A DNA stretch of 50,975 bases from an uncultured Caldimonas sp. (GTDB lineage: Bacteria > Pseudomonadota > Gammaproteobacteria > Burkholderiales > Burkholderiaceae), in assembly GCF_946480305.1 (NCBI RefSeq), contig NZ_CAMLJQ010000030.1, positions 1-50,975 on the forward strand, in the 5' to 3' direction. The translations under genes were made by a program, and so were the position numbers. Positions 8,500 to 17,086 of this stretch are shown one piece after another (the first letter of the stretch is position 1; each line of letters starts with the position of its first letter). The notes under the pieces were generated by a model that did no database searches, was not told the origin of the DNA, and saw only the letters and a list, made by a program, of their open reading frames with translations.

Positions 8500-8767
8500 G
8501 GCGGGGTCCAGGCAGTGGCAACGCTTCGAGGCGAGCAATTGGCGCGCCTTCACGGCAAGCTTGCTTGCCCGACACGGATTCGCTGCGCCCCGAGCAGTCG
8601 AGACATTCGTCACACGAAGCCGCACCGCGAACCACCTCCGGGCTCAAGTCGGCCGGCCGGCTGTCGATGTGTTCGGGAGGAACTCGGCCGCCGCGTGCGT
8701 TCCCCCGCCGCGGGGTGCTCAGCGAGCCGCACCGACAAACGAGCCTGCGCGCTCAGCCCTACACGCC

Positions 8768-9421
8768 ATGACGCATCCAGATGCGGCTCACGATAAATTG
8801 CTGGTCAAGCTCGTCTATTACGGGCCTGCACTGAGCGGCAAGACGACCAACCTGCAACGCCTGCACGACGCCGTGAGTGCTTCGCAGCGCGGCGAGATAA
8901 TCGCGCTCGACACGCGCAACGATCGAACTTTGTTCTTCGACCTGCTGCCGCTGGGCGTGCGTGCGCCCTCTGGCCTGCTGGTCAAGCTCAAGGTGTTTAC
9001 CGTGCCCGGCCAGGTGCAACACGACAGCACCCGCAAAGCCATCCTGGCCGACTGCCACGGGATCGTCTTCGTCGCCGACTCGCAGCTTCGCCAGACGGCG
9101 AACAATGCGGCCTCCTTCGGCAACCTCGCCGACAACCTGGCACGGCTGGGACGCGACATCGAAAAGTTTCCTGTGGTGCTGCAGTTCAACAAGCGTGACC
9201 TCCCCGACATCGTCTCGGAGGAAGAACTGAGCGAGCGATGGGGACCGACGCCGTGGGGGGCGCCCGTCCTTGCGAGTGCGTTGAAGGGCGAAGGCATCGC
9301 AGACACCTTCCGCATGTTGCTGCTGCGCGCGCTGCCCAGTTTGGAAGCCGAGCACGGGCTCTGCGCCCGCCATGGGCTGACGCCACAGGCGCTGCTGCAA
9401 TCCCTGGGGCTCGATACATGA
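8768..9421 (+). CDS. MglA-like small Ras-type GTPase
   Basis: 217 residues. G1 is GPALSGKTT at 19-27, the G3-like segment is TVPGQ at 79-82 (Pro in place of the Asp of the usual DxxG), G4 is NKRD at 141-144, and a SALKGEG stretch fits G5. The YYGPxLSGKTTNLQ opening is typical of MglA, the polarity GTPase that controls type IV pili and gliding in Myxococcus. The start is the ATG giving this N-terminus. The stop overlaps the start of the next gene (ATGA), showing tight coupling to a histidine kinase and a GspE/PilB-like ATPase. No MglB/roadblock partner lies nearby. Confidence 0.85.
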   Translation: MTHPDAAHDKLLVKLVYYGPALSGKTTNLQRLHDAVSASQRGEIIALDTRNDRTLFFDLLPLGVRAPSGLLVKLKVFTVPGQVQHDSTRKAILADCHGIVFVADSQLRQTANNAASFGNLADNLARLGRDIEKFPVVLQFNKRDLPDIVSEEELSERWGPTPWGAPVLASALKGEGIADTFRMLLLRALPSLEAEHGLCARHGLTPQALLQSLGLDT

Positions 9422-10563
9422 CCACTGACCCGTCCATCGGCGCCTTCGACGCCGAGATCGGCTTCTCCGACCTCTTCACTCCGGCAGAACTCGCCGAGTG
9501 GCAACACTGGCTGACCGCGCTGCAAGGCAGCCCGGTCGAGCTGCTGCCTCCGCAACGGCCCGAGGCGGGGGACTGGGTCATCGAGCACGAATTCGAATCG
9601 CTGCTGGTGGTGCGCACGCAACATGCACCACTGGCCGAAGCGCTGCGCTCGGCCTTCTCTCGGTTCGTGCGCGAGCGCATCCGCTACCGGCTGGCCTCGC
9701 GGCTGCACATCACTGCCACCCAAGCCGACTACGAGCGCGTGCTCGCGTCCGAAGCACGCTACCGTGAGCTGGCCGGTCAGTTGGAGCAACGCGTGCAAGA
9801 ACAGGTCGGCGAGCTGCAACGTGCCCAGCTGTACGCCTTCCAGGCCGAGCAGTTGCGCTCCGTTGCACAGCTGGCTGCCGGCATGGCGCATGAAATCAAC
9901 AACCCGGTCGGCTTTCTGTCGTCCAACTTGCGCACCGCGCACAGCTACCTCCGCGAGCTACAGGTCTTGGCAGGTGGCGCGGGCAGCGAGCTGATCGAGG
10001 ACTTCCATGTGCTGCTCGACGAAGCGCTCGAAGGTGCTCACCGCATCGCGTCCATCGTCGCGCACCTGCGACAGTTCTCCAATGTCGACCGCTCGAGCGT
10101 CTGCGAAGTCGACGTGGCGGGGCTGGCCGCCGCGGCGATTGCCCTCGCGCGCGCTGACATGTCTGCCCCACCTCAGATGCACTACTGCGGCCCCGAGCAG
10201 TTGTACTGGGTCTGCGAACCGGCGCGCGTCAGCCAAGCCTTGTACCAGTTGCTGCGCAACGCATGCCAGGCGATCGGCGATGATGGCCGGATCGAACTCC
10301 ACTGCGCGCTCGACGGCGACGAGCTGAGCCTGCGCGTACAGGACAACGGCTGCGGCATGAGCGAAGAGGTGCGCGAGCGCGCCTGCGATCCCTTCTTCTC
10401 CACCCGGGACGTCGGTCAGGGCGTGGGTCTCGGCCTGAGCCTGGCCGCCGAAACTGCACGCCTGCACGGCGGCCGGTTGCTGCTGCGCTCGCAGCCGGGC
10501 GTCGGCACCGAGGTCGAATTGCGCTTGACTGCGAAAAGCCAGGCGGCAGGAGCTCTCGCATGA
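9418..10563 (+). CDS. Sensor histidine kinase, soluble
   Basis: 381 residues and no obvious membrane segment. Residues 1-100 form a domain I do not recognise, and 105-150 are a charged, probably coiled-coil linker. The dimerisation/phosphoacceptor helix has AHEINNPVGF with His158. The GHKL ATPase domain follows, with an N-box near LLRNACQAI, G1 DNGCGM and G2 GVGLGLSLA. It autophosphorylates a histidine and probably passes the phosphate to the REC domain of the next protein. It starts in the ATGA overlap with the GTPase gene and ends in another ATGA overlap with the GspE-like gene. Confidence 0.88.
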   Translation: MTTDPSIGAFDAEIGFSDLFTPAELAEWQHWLTALQGSPVELLPPQRPEAGDWVIEHEFESLLVVRTQHAPLAEALRSAFSRFVRERIRYRLASRLHITATQADYERVLASEARYRELAGQLEQRVQEQVGELQRAQLYAFQAEQLRSVAQLAAGMAHEINNPVGFLSSNLRTAHSYLRELQVLAGGAGSELIEDFHVLLDEALEGAHRIASIVAHLRQFSNVDRSSVCEVDVAGLAAAAIALARADMSAPPQMHYCGPEQLYWVCEPARVSQALYQLLRNACQAIGDDGRIELHCALDGDELSLRVQDNGCGMSEEVRERACDPFFSTRDVGQGVGLGLSLAAETARLHGGRLLLRSQPGVGTEVELRLTAKSQAAGALA

Positions 10564-12803
10564 GTCGCTACGACGCGCTTTTCGGTGGCAATGCCGCTGC
10601 GGATACGGCCGCCGCCGCAAAGCCGCCAGCGCCGTCAGGCTACCGCCTGCTGTTTGTCGACGACGAGGCGAACGTGCTGTCGTCGCTACACCGCATCTTC
10701 CGCGGCCGCAACTATGTGATCGAGGTTGCGCAGTCGGCGCGTGAAGCGCTGCAAAAACTGGAGCAGGGTCAATTCCATCTGGTGATGACCGACTTCCGCA
10801 TGCCGGGCACCAACGGTGCAGACCTGCTGCGCGAGGTGCGCAAGCGCTACCCTGACGTGCTGCGGTTGATGCTCACTGCGCACGGCGAGACCGACGCGGT
10901 GATGGGCGCGATCAGCGAGGGGGCGGTGTACCGGTTCATCCTGAAGCCGTGGAACGACGACGATCTTCGTCTCACGGTGGCGCTGGCCTTGGAGCAATAT
11001 GAGCTGATCCAGCGTAATCGCCAGCTCGAAGCGCAGACCCGTGAGCAGGGACGCGACCTCGAGGCGCTGAACCGGCTGATGACCTCGAACCGCAGTCAGC
11101 TCGCAATCATGCTGCACAAGAAGGGGTTGCTCAACAGCCGCCAACTGCAGCAGATCCATGCGGAGTTCGAGCTTCGCAAGACGCCGGTGGTACGTCAGTT
11201 GCACGACAAACAGTGGGTGCCGGAAGCGCAGATCCAACAGATTCTGACCAAGGAACTGCTGTTCGAGCCGGTCGACCTCGCCGAGGTGCAGCCGCCGGCC
11301 GAGGCGCTGTCGCTCGTGCCCGCCACCGTGTGTCAGCGCCAGTGGGTGCTCCCGGTGCGCTTGCATGGCAAGCGCATCACGTTGGCGATGACCGACCCCA
11401 TGGACCTTGGCCTGATCGAGGAGCTGAAGTTCAGCACCGGCTGCACGATCGAGCCGGTGGTCGTTACGCCGAGCGCCATGGAGGCCACGCTGCAGCGCGT
11501 CTTCGGTGGCGTGCAGCACGACTTCCGTGAACTGGCCACCACCATCGGCACCGACGATCCGTACGAAGGCATCGAAATCGTGCTCGATGAGGACGAGCTC
11601 GACGAATCGATCGAGCGGCTGCTGTCCGGTTCGTCGGAGCCGCCCGCGATCCGGCTGGTCAACGCCATCCTGCTCGAAGGCCTGCGCCTGCGCGCCAGCG
11701 ACATCCACATCCAGCCTCGCTCCAAGTACGTCGTCATCCGCTACCGCATCGACGGGGTGCTGGCCGACAAGATCCAGATTCCGCTGAACCTGCACCCTTC
11801 CGTCGTATCGCGCATCAAGGTGATGGCCGAGCTGGACATCGCCGAGCGCCGCCGCCCCCAGGACGGGCGCATCACGGTGCGCTCGTCGCTGCGCACCGCC
11901 GACCTGCGCATCTCGACGCTGCCGACGCTCAACGGCGAGAAGATCGTGATGCGTGTGCTCGACCGCGAAGGCGCGCCGCAATCGATCGACGTGCTGGGGT
12001 TGTCCGACATCAACCGCAAGCGGCTGCTGCATGCGATCGCCAAGCCACAAGGGCTGATCCTCGCGACCGGGCCCACCGGCAGCGGCAAGACCACCACGCT
12101 GTACGCCCTGCTGCAGCACGAAGCCACACCCGAGAAGAACTACATCACTGTCGAGGATCCGGTCGAAGCTTTCGTCGACATGGCGGGCCAGGTGCCCGTA
12201 CGCGAGCGGCTCGGGTTGAACTTTGCGACCGTGCTGCGTGCCATCCTGCGGCAGGACCCCGACGTGATCCTGCTCGGTGAGATCCGCGACGGCGAGACTG
12301 CAGAGGTTGCGCTGCATGCGGCGATGACCGGGCACCTCGTGCTCTCGACACTGCACACCAACTCGGCTGTCGCCACGGTCGCACGCCTGCTCGACCTCGG
12401 CATCAAGCCCTTCCTGCTTGCGTCGGCGCTGGAAGCCATCGTGGCGCAACGGCTCGTGCGGCGAATCTGCCCGCACTGCCGCGAGGACGCGCCCGCCTCA
12501 CCCACCGTGCTGGCCCAGTTGGGGCCGCTGTTCACCGAACCAGGGCTCAAGACCTACCGCGGGCGTGGTTGCCGGCGGTGCAGCCACGGCTACGCCGGGC
12601 GGGTGGGCCTGCACGAGGTGCTGCTGCTCGACGAGGACCTGCGCGATGCGATCTTTGAAGGTGCGAGCGTCAAGCGGCTGTGCGCCCTGGCGCGCGAGCG
12701 CGGCATGCTCACCCTGCTCGACGACGGGCGGGAAAAGGTGCACGCTGGCCACACCACGCCCGACGAATTGCTGCGGGTACTCGGGCCGCAGGTACCGGTG
12801 TAA
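10560..12803 (+). CDS. Response regulator fused to GspE/PilB-type secretion ATPase
   Basis: 747 residues. A REC domain (27-145) has acidic D34/D35, phosphoacceptor Asp78, Thr106 and Lys129. A helical linker (145-175) leads to a GspE/PilB N-terminal (MshEN-like) domain (about 180-320), then the type II/IV ATPase domain with Walker A GPTGSGKT at 504-511, an Asp box (VEDPVE), Walker B LLGEIRD at 571-577 and a His box (TGHLVLSTLHTN). A zinc site is formed by C637, C640, C671 and C674. The family powers type IV pilus extension or type II secretion. Fusion to REC suggests that phosphorylation by the adjacent kinase controls the motor. No pilin or PilC gene is in the window. Confidence 0.9.
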   Translation: MSRYDALFGGNAAADTAAAAKPPAPSGYRLLFVDDEANVLSSLHRIFRGRNYVIEVAQSAREALQKLEQGQFHLVMTDFRMPGTNGADLLREVRKRYPDVLRLMLTAHGETDAVMGAISEGAVYRFILKPWNDDDLRLTVALALEQYELIQRNRQLEAQTREQGRDLEALNRLMTSNRSQLAIMLHKKGLLNSRQLQQIHAEFELRKTPVVRQLHDKQWVPEAQIQQILTKELLFEPVDLAEVQPPAEALSLVPATVCQRQWVLPVRLHGKRITLAMTDPMDLGLIEELKFSTGCTIEPVVVTPSAMEATLQRVFGGVQHDFRELATTIGTDDPYEGIEIVLDEDELDESIERLLSGSSEPPAIRLVNAILLEGLRLRASDIHIQPRSKYVVIRYRIDGVLADKIQIPLNLHPSVVSRIKVMAELDIAERRRPQDGRITVRSSLRTADLRISTLPTLNGEKIVMRVLDREGAPQSIDVLGLSDINRKRLLHAIAKPQGLILATGPTGSGKTTTLYALLQHEATPEKNYITVEDPVEAFVDMAGQVPVRERLGLNFATVLRAILRQDPDVILLGEIRDGETAEVALHAAMTGHLVLSTLHTNSAVATVARLLDLGIKPFLLASALEAIVAQRLVRRICPHCREDAPASPTVLAQLGPLFTEPGLKTYRGRGCRRCSHGYAGRVGLHEVLLLDEDLRDAIFEGASVKRLCALARERGMLTLLDDGREKVHAGHTTPDELLRVLGPQVPV

Positions 12804-12826
12804 GCCGGCCCCACGGCCCAGGGCGT

Positions 12827-14089
12827 TCAGTTCAACCCCGTGCAGTTGGCGTAGAACGTCGTCGTCGCCGGCCAGTCGGAGAACACGCCGATCACGCCGA
12901 TCTGGCGGGCCAGCACGTCGAGCACGCGCATCACGTCGCCGTCCCGCTGGATGGCAGGATCGAAGGTCTGGTAGTAGAAGCCGTTGTTGCCATCGGCCAG
13001 GATGCCGGAGCGCTCCAGCGTCCACGCGATGATGTCCAGCTTCGCTGCCTTCGCGTTCTTCGCGTATGGCGACGGCACGATGTTGCCGTTGCCGTCATGC
13101 GAGAGCAGTGCGAACAGCGGCGGCGCAACGATGTTGATGCCTTGCGCCTTGTACGCGGCCAGTTCGCCGTAACCCGGCAGGTCCGCCACGGTTTCGGCGT
13201 CGTCGAGGTACACCGCCTGCTTGCCGTACGCCGGCTCGTTGCGCACCCAGTACAGCACGTCGGCCTGGTTGAACGACTGCGGCCACACCCGCTTCGGGTG
13301 CACGCCGGCCTGCTTGTACTCGTCGATCATCTTCTGCGCGTAGGCCTCCTGCGTGAAGCCCTCGAACGGCATCGCGACGCTCGCGCTCTTCAGCTCCGGC
13401 GTCATGCCCACGCCCAGGCGCTTGAACAGCTCGATGCTCTCCTTGTGCGTGAGCAAGGTGCCGCTGCTGGGGCCGGAGTACACGTCGGTGCGCCAGGTGG
13501 TGGTGCTCTTCATGTATTCGTCGACGGTGCGGGCGCGCGGGTTGGCGTCGTCCATCTTGCCGCGCAGCGTCTTGAACTCGGCCAGCGTGATGTCGCTGGT
13601 GCGGCACTCCGCGCTGGCGGGCGACACCAGGTTGCCGGCGGCGTCGAACGTGGCCGGCGTGAACGGCTTGGTGCACTTGGCGGCCAGCGGTGTGGCGAGG
13701 ATGTTGGTCGTCGTGTGCAGGTCGTTCTGCGCGTGGCGGCAGACCAGCTCCTTGTCCTTCGTGAACGTCACGTCGCATTCGACGATGCCGGCCCCCATGC
13801 GGGCAGCGGCCTCATACGACTCCTTCGTGTGCTCGGGGAACTGCATCGGCGCGCCGCGGTGGCCGATCGAGAAATTGCTGCTGCGGTACATCGGGCGCTG
13901 CGTGCACGCCTGCAGATACCGCTTCAGCGGGCTGTCGGCCATGTCGTTCACGAGGAAGAACGGGCGCGGCCCGAGTTGCACCTCCACATCGGGGCTGAAG
14001 TGGCGGTCATGGAAGGGGCCTGCGAGCGCATGCAAGGGTGCCGCACAGGCGATGCCGGCCAGCGCGACGTTGAGCAGGAATTGGCGCAT
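12827..14089 (-). CDS. Glycerophosphodiester phosphodiesterase, exported
   Basis: 420 residues. A signal peptide (1 to about 23, ending HALAG) is followed by a long N-terminal region and the GDPD barrel: [15 protein letters not shown] with HRGA at 77-80, VECDV with Glu104 and Asp106, and CRHAQND with His119. These are the metal-binding and catalytic positions of the family, which hydrolyses glycerophosphodiesters to glycerol 3-phosphate and an alcohol. At 420 residues it is close to the longer periplasmic GlpQ-like forms. It is transcribed alone, convergent with the GspE-like gene and divergent from the EamA gene. Confidence 0.85.
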   Translation of the reverse strand: MRQFLLNVALAGIACAAPLHALAGPFHDRHFSPDVEVQLGPRPFFLVNDMADSPLKRYLQACTQRPMYRSSNFSIGHRGAPMQFPEHTKESYEAAARMGAGIVECDVTFTKDKELVCRHAQNDLHTTTNILATPLAAKCTKPFTPATFDAAGNLVSPASAECRTSDITLAEFKTLRGKMDDANPRARTVDEYMKSTTTWRTDVYSGPSSGTLLTHKESIELFKRLGVGMTPELKSASVAMPFEGFTQEAYAQKMIDEYKQAGVHPKRVWPQSFNQADVLYWVRNEPAYGKQAVYLDDAETVADLPGYGELAAYKAQGINIVAPPLFALLSHDGNGNIVPSPYAKNAKAAKLDIIAWTLERSGILADGNNGFYYQTFDPAIQRDGDVMRVLDVLARQIGVIGVFSDWPATTTFYANCTGLN

Positions 14090-14206
14090 GAAAGGTACTC
14101 CGCTGTAGGTTGACGGGCCACGAGGCGGGCCCTGCTCAAACGGTAGTCAGCCTCTGTGGCAGCACAGTGACGAGCGGTAATTGATTACATGTTAGACACT
14201 TGCGTC

Positions 14207-15094
14207 ATGCCTGCCACCCATCTCCTGCTTGCGCTTGCGGTCGTGTTCGTCTGGGGCACCAACTTCGTGGTGATCAAGCTCGGGCTCGCCGAATTGCCGC
14301 CTTTCCTGTTCGCCACGCTGCGGTTTGCGCTGTCGGCGTTTCCGTTCCTGCTCTTCGTGCCCCGCCCGGCCGTGCCCTGGCGCACGCTGGTGGCCTTCGG
14401 CGTGCTGCTCGGCGCGGGGCAGTTCGGCTTGCTGTTTCTGGCGATGCAGGCATTCATCTCGCCAGGCCTCGCCTCGCTGGTGGTTCAAACGCAGGTGTTC
14501 TTCACCATCGGTCTGGCCATTGCGCTGAAGGGCGAGCGCGTGCGCCCGGTGCAGTGGGCCGCACTGGCGCTCGCCGTGGCGGGCATGGGCGTGATCGCAT
14601 TGCGCACCGATGGCTCCGCCACGCCGCTGGGCCTGACCCTCGTGCTCGGGGCGGCGTTCTGCTGGTCGTGCGCCAACCTGGTCGCGCAGTCCGCGGGCAA
14701 GGTCGACATGCTTGCCTTCATGGTGTGGTCCAGCGTGTTCGCGGTGCCGCCGCTGTTCGCCCTGAGCGTCGCCTTCGAAGGCATGCCCGCCGTTGCCGCC
14801 GCTCTGCGGGGCGCCAGCGCGCAGGCCTGGGCCGCCGTCGCATGGCAGGCGGTGGGCAACACCTTGTTCGGCTACGGGGCGTGGAACTGGTTGCTTTCGC
14901 ATCACCGCGCCGCTACCGTGACGCCGAGCGCGCTGCTCGTGCCGGTGTTCGGCATGGGCGCCTCGGCATGGTGGCTCGCCGAGCCCCTGCCCGGCTGGAA
15001 GCTCGCGGCCGCCGCGCTGGTGATCGCAGGGCTCGCGCTCAACGTGCTCGCCGGCAGAATGGCGGCGGCGCGCCTGCCTCCCCCTGCCCGTTGA
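14207..15094 (+). CDS. EamA/DMT family membrane transporter
   Basis: 295 residues, highly hydrophobic, with about ten predicted membrane segments in two EamA repeats. The first begins LLALAVVFVWGTNFVVIKLGL, a typical DMT opening. Members export amino acids, metabolites or drugs; O-acetylserine/cysteine-exporter-like proteins look similar, but the substrate cannot be assigned. ATG 14207 is preferred because it gives the family N-terminus; an in-frame ATG at 14189 would add six residues. It is followed 16 nt later by a GST gene, and the run EamA-GST-AraC-VOC probably forms one transcript. Confidence 0.85.
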   Translation: MPATHLLLALAVVFVWGTNFVVIKLGLAELPPFLFATLRFALSAFPFLLFVPRPAVPWRTLVAFGVLLGAGQFGLLFLAMQAFISPGLASLVVQTQVFFTIGLAIALKGERVRPVQWAALALAVAGMGVIALRTDGSATPLGLTLVLGAAFCWSCANLVAQSAGKVDMLAFMVWSSVFAVPPLFALSVAFEGMPAVAAALRGASAQAWAAVAWQAVGNTLFGYGAWNWLLSHHRAATVTPSALLVPVFGMGASAWWLAEPLPGWKLAAAALVIAGLALNVLAGRMAAARLPPPAR

Positions 15095-15110
15095 CACCCG
15101 AGGTCATTGC

Positions 15111-15752
15111 ATGATCCAACTGCACTACTACCCCAGCACCGCAAGCATGGTGCCGCACGTCCTGCTCGAAGAACTGGGCGTGCCCTACGAGCTGAAGCTC
15201 GTCGACCGCCAGCAGAACGGGCACAAGTCGCCCGACTACCTGAAGCTCAACCCGAACGGGCTGATTCCCGTGCTGGTCGACGGCGACCTCGTGCTCTACG
15301 AAACGGCTGCCATCTGCCTGCACCTGGCCGACACGCACGCCGGCGCCAAGCTGGCACCACCACTCGGAACGTCGCAACGCGCGCAGCTCTACAAATGGCT
15401 GATGTGGCTCACCAACACGCTGCAGGCCACGCTGATCGTCTACTGGTACCCGGAGCGCTGGGCACAATCGCCTGAGGCAGTGGCCGAGGTGAAGGCCAGC
15501 GCGGAACGGAAGATCGGCACGCAACTCGACCTGCTCGACGACGAGCTGGCACGCCACGGCAAGCCGTGGCTGCTGGGCGACGACTACACCTTGCTCGACC
15601 CCTATGTGCTCACGCTGTGCCGCTGGACGCGTTACTTCGAGCGCCCCGCCCGCAGCCTGCCGCACCTGGGCCCGTTCCTGCAGCGCATGCTGGAACGCCC
15701 GGCCGTGCAACGCGTGTACGAGCAGCAGGGCATCCGCGAGTTGTATTTCTGA
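15111..15752 (+). CDS. Glutathione S-transferase family protein
   Basis: 213 residues. The N-terminal thioredoxin-like domain has YYPSTASMVPH (possible active-site Ser), the cis-proline region NPNGLIPVL and the YETAAICLHLAD helix equivalent to the ESxAI glutathione-binding motif. The C-terminal part (about 90-213) is all-helical. GSTs conjugate or reduce electrophiles with glutathione in the cytoplasm. It lies between an EamA exporter and an AraC regulator, which would fit detoxification, though this is inference from position only. Confidence 0.87.
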   Translation: MIQLHYYPSTASMVPHVLLEELGVPYELKLVDRQQNGHKSPDYLKLNPNGLIPVLVDGDLVLYETAAICLHLADTHAGAKLAPPLGTSQRAQLYKWLMWLTNTLQATLIVYWYPERWAQSPEAVAEVKASAERKIGTQLDLLDDELARHGKPWLLGDDYTLLDPYVLTLCRWTRYFERPARSLPHLGPFLQRMLERPAVQRVYEQQGIRELYF

Positions 15753-15758
15753 GCCGCG

Positions 15759-16607
15759 ATGCGCTTCGCCGCACGCCGCCCCGCCGCGCCGCTCGATGCA
15801 TGGATCGAGCAGCTGTGGATGTACGAAGCCGCGGGCGGTGGCGCGCCCGCTGCGCGCTGGAGCGAACGTGTGCTGCCGACCGGTGCGCTGCAACTCATCG
15901 TCGACCTCAGCCCGGGCGGGCCCTGCGACTCGGTCCCCGGTGGCGCATTGGTCGTGGGGGTGCACGCGGGCGCATCGATCGTCGAGTTCGAGTCGCGGAT
16001 GGTGCTGGCCGGCGTGCAGTTCCGCCCGGGCGGCGCGGCGCCCTTCTTCGACCTGCCGCTGGGTGAGCTGGCCGACACCGAGGCGCCGCTCGAGTGCCTG
16101 TGGGGCCGCCTCGCGCATGAGCTGCGCGAGCGCCTGCACGAAGCGCGACGCGACGATGCGGACAGCTTCGCGCAGATCGAACAGGTGCTGTGGTGCCGAC
16201 TGCGCCGCGCGGCGCGTCCACGTGAGCCGCAACTGCATCCCGCCGTGCACGCCGCGCTGGCGCTGTGGCCGGAGGTCGACCCCTCGCGCCTGCGCCACGA
16301 CCTCGTGCTGCCGAGCGTGGCGGACGTCGTCGAGCATGGCGGCCTGAGCGCGCGGCGCTTCTCGGAGCTGTTCGCGGCCCAGGTCGGCCAGTCGCCGAAA
16401 CGCTACGTGCGCCTGCGGCGCTTCCAGCTCGCGCTGCGGTGCCTGCATGCCGGCGTAGCGTTCGACGGCGCCGACCTGGCCCTCGCGTGTGGCTACCACG
16501 ACCAGTCGCATTTCAACCACGATTTCCGCGCGTTCTCGGGCCTCACGCCCACGCAATACCGGGCACTGCGCACCGAGCACGCCAACCACGTGCGCGTCGG
16601 GGGCTGA
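15759..16607 (+). CDS. AraC-type regulator with N-terminal DUF6597-like domain
   Basis: 282 residues. The N-terminal half (AAPLDAWIEQLWMYE, then VLPTGALQLIVDL) matches the DUF6597-type sensor part. The C-terminus is an AraC helix-turn-helix pair with LSARRFSELFAAQVGQSPKRYVRL and the second HTH SHFNHDFRAFSGLTPTQYR. It starts 6 nt after the GST stop. After its stop codon the same frame stays coding-like up to the following VOC gene (see findings), so the true C-terminus in ancestors may have been longer. It probably regulates the surrounding transporter/GST/VOC group. Confidence 0.87.
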   Translation: MRFAARRPAAPLDAWIEQLWMYEAAGGGAPAARWSERVLPTGALQLIVDLSPGGPCDSVPGGALVVGVHAGASIVEFESRMVLAGVQFRPGGAAPFFDLPLGELADTEAPLECLWGRLAHELRERLHEARRDDADSFAQIEQVLWCRLRRAARPREPQLHPAVHAALALWPEVDPSRLRHDLVLPSVADVVEHGGLSARRFSELFAAQVGQSPKRYVRLRRFQLALRCLHAGVAFDGADLALACGYHDQSHFNHDFRAFSGLTPTQYRALRTEHANHVRVGG

Positions 16608-16684
16608 GGCCCTTCCGATTTCTACAAGACGCAGCGCAAAGCCAAGCGCACCATCGCGATCTTCCACCTGCAGAAGGAGCTCGC

Positions 16685-17074
16685 ATGTCCGTCCCGTACA
16701 AGCCCGAGGGCTACAACAGCGTCTCGCCTTACCTCGTCGTCGACGGTGCCGCTGGCACGATCGACTTCCTGACCAACGCGTTCGATGCCCGCGAGCTGCG
16801 CCGCTACACCGACGCCGAGGGCCGCATCGTGCATGCCGAAGTGCGCATCGACGACACGGTCGTGATGGTCGCGGACGGCGCACCGCCGCACTGGCCCCCG
16901 GTGGCCGCGCACGTTCACGTGTACGTTCGAGATGTCGATGCCGCTTACCGGCGGGCGCTGCAGGCCGGTGCCACCAGCGTGCAGGAGCCCGTCAAGAAGG
17001 ACGACGCCGACAAGCGCGGCGGCGTGCGCGACGCCGGCGGCACGACGTGGTGGATCGGCACGCGGATGGAGTGA
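16685..17074 (+). CDS. VOC family protein, PhnB-like
   Basis: 129 residues. The beginning PYKPEGYNSVSPYLVVDGAAGTIDFL and the later HVHVYVRDVDAAYRRALQAGA and GGVRDAGGTTWWI stretches are typical of the PhnB-like subgroup of VOC proteins, often encoded beside AraC or SRPBCC proteins. The enzymatic role is uncertain. An AAGGAG site lies 5 nt before the ATG. The gene converges on the amidase gene 12 nt away. Confidence 0.85.
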   Translation: MSVPYKPEGYNSVSPYLVVDGAAGTIDFLTNAFDARELRRYTDAEGRIVHAEVRIDDTVVMVADGAPPHWPPVAAHVHVYVRDVDAAYRRALQAGATSVQEPVKKDDADKRGGVRDAGGTTWWIGTRME

Positions 17075-17086
17075 TGCCGTGTTGCG

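Noticed and set aside
10686..12476. Long minus-strand frame opposite the REC-GspE gene
   Set aside because: Antisense of a gene with intact Walker and zinc motifs; no ribosome site or known domain.
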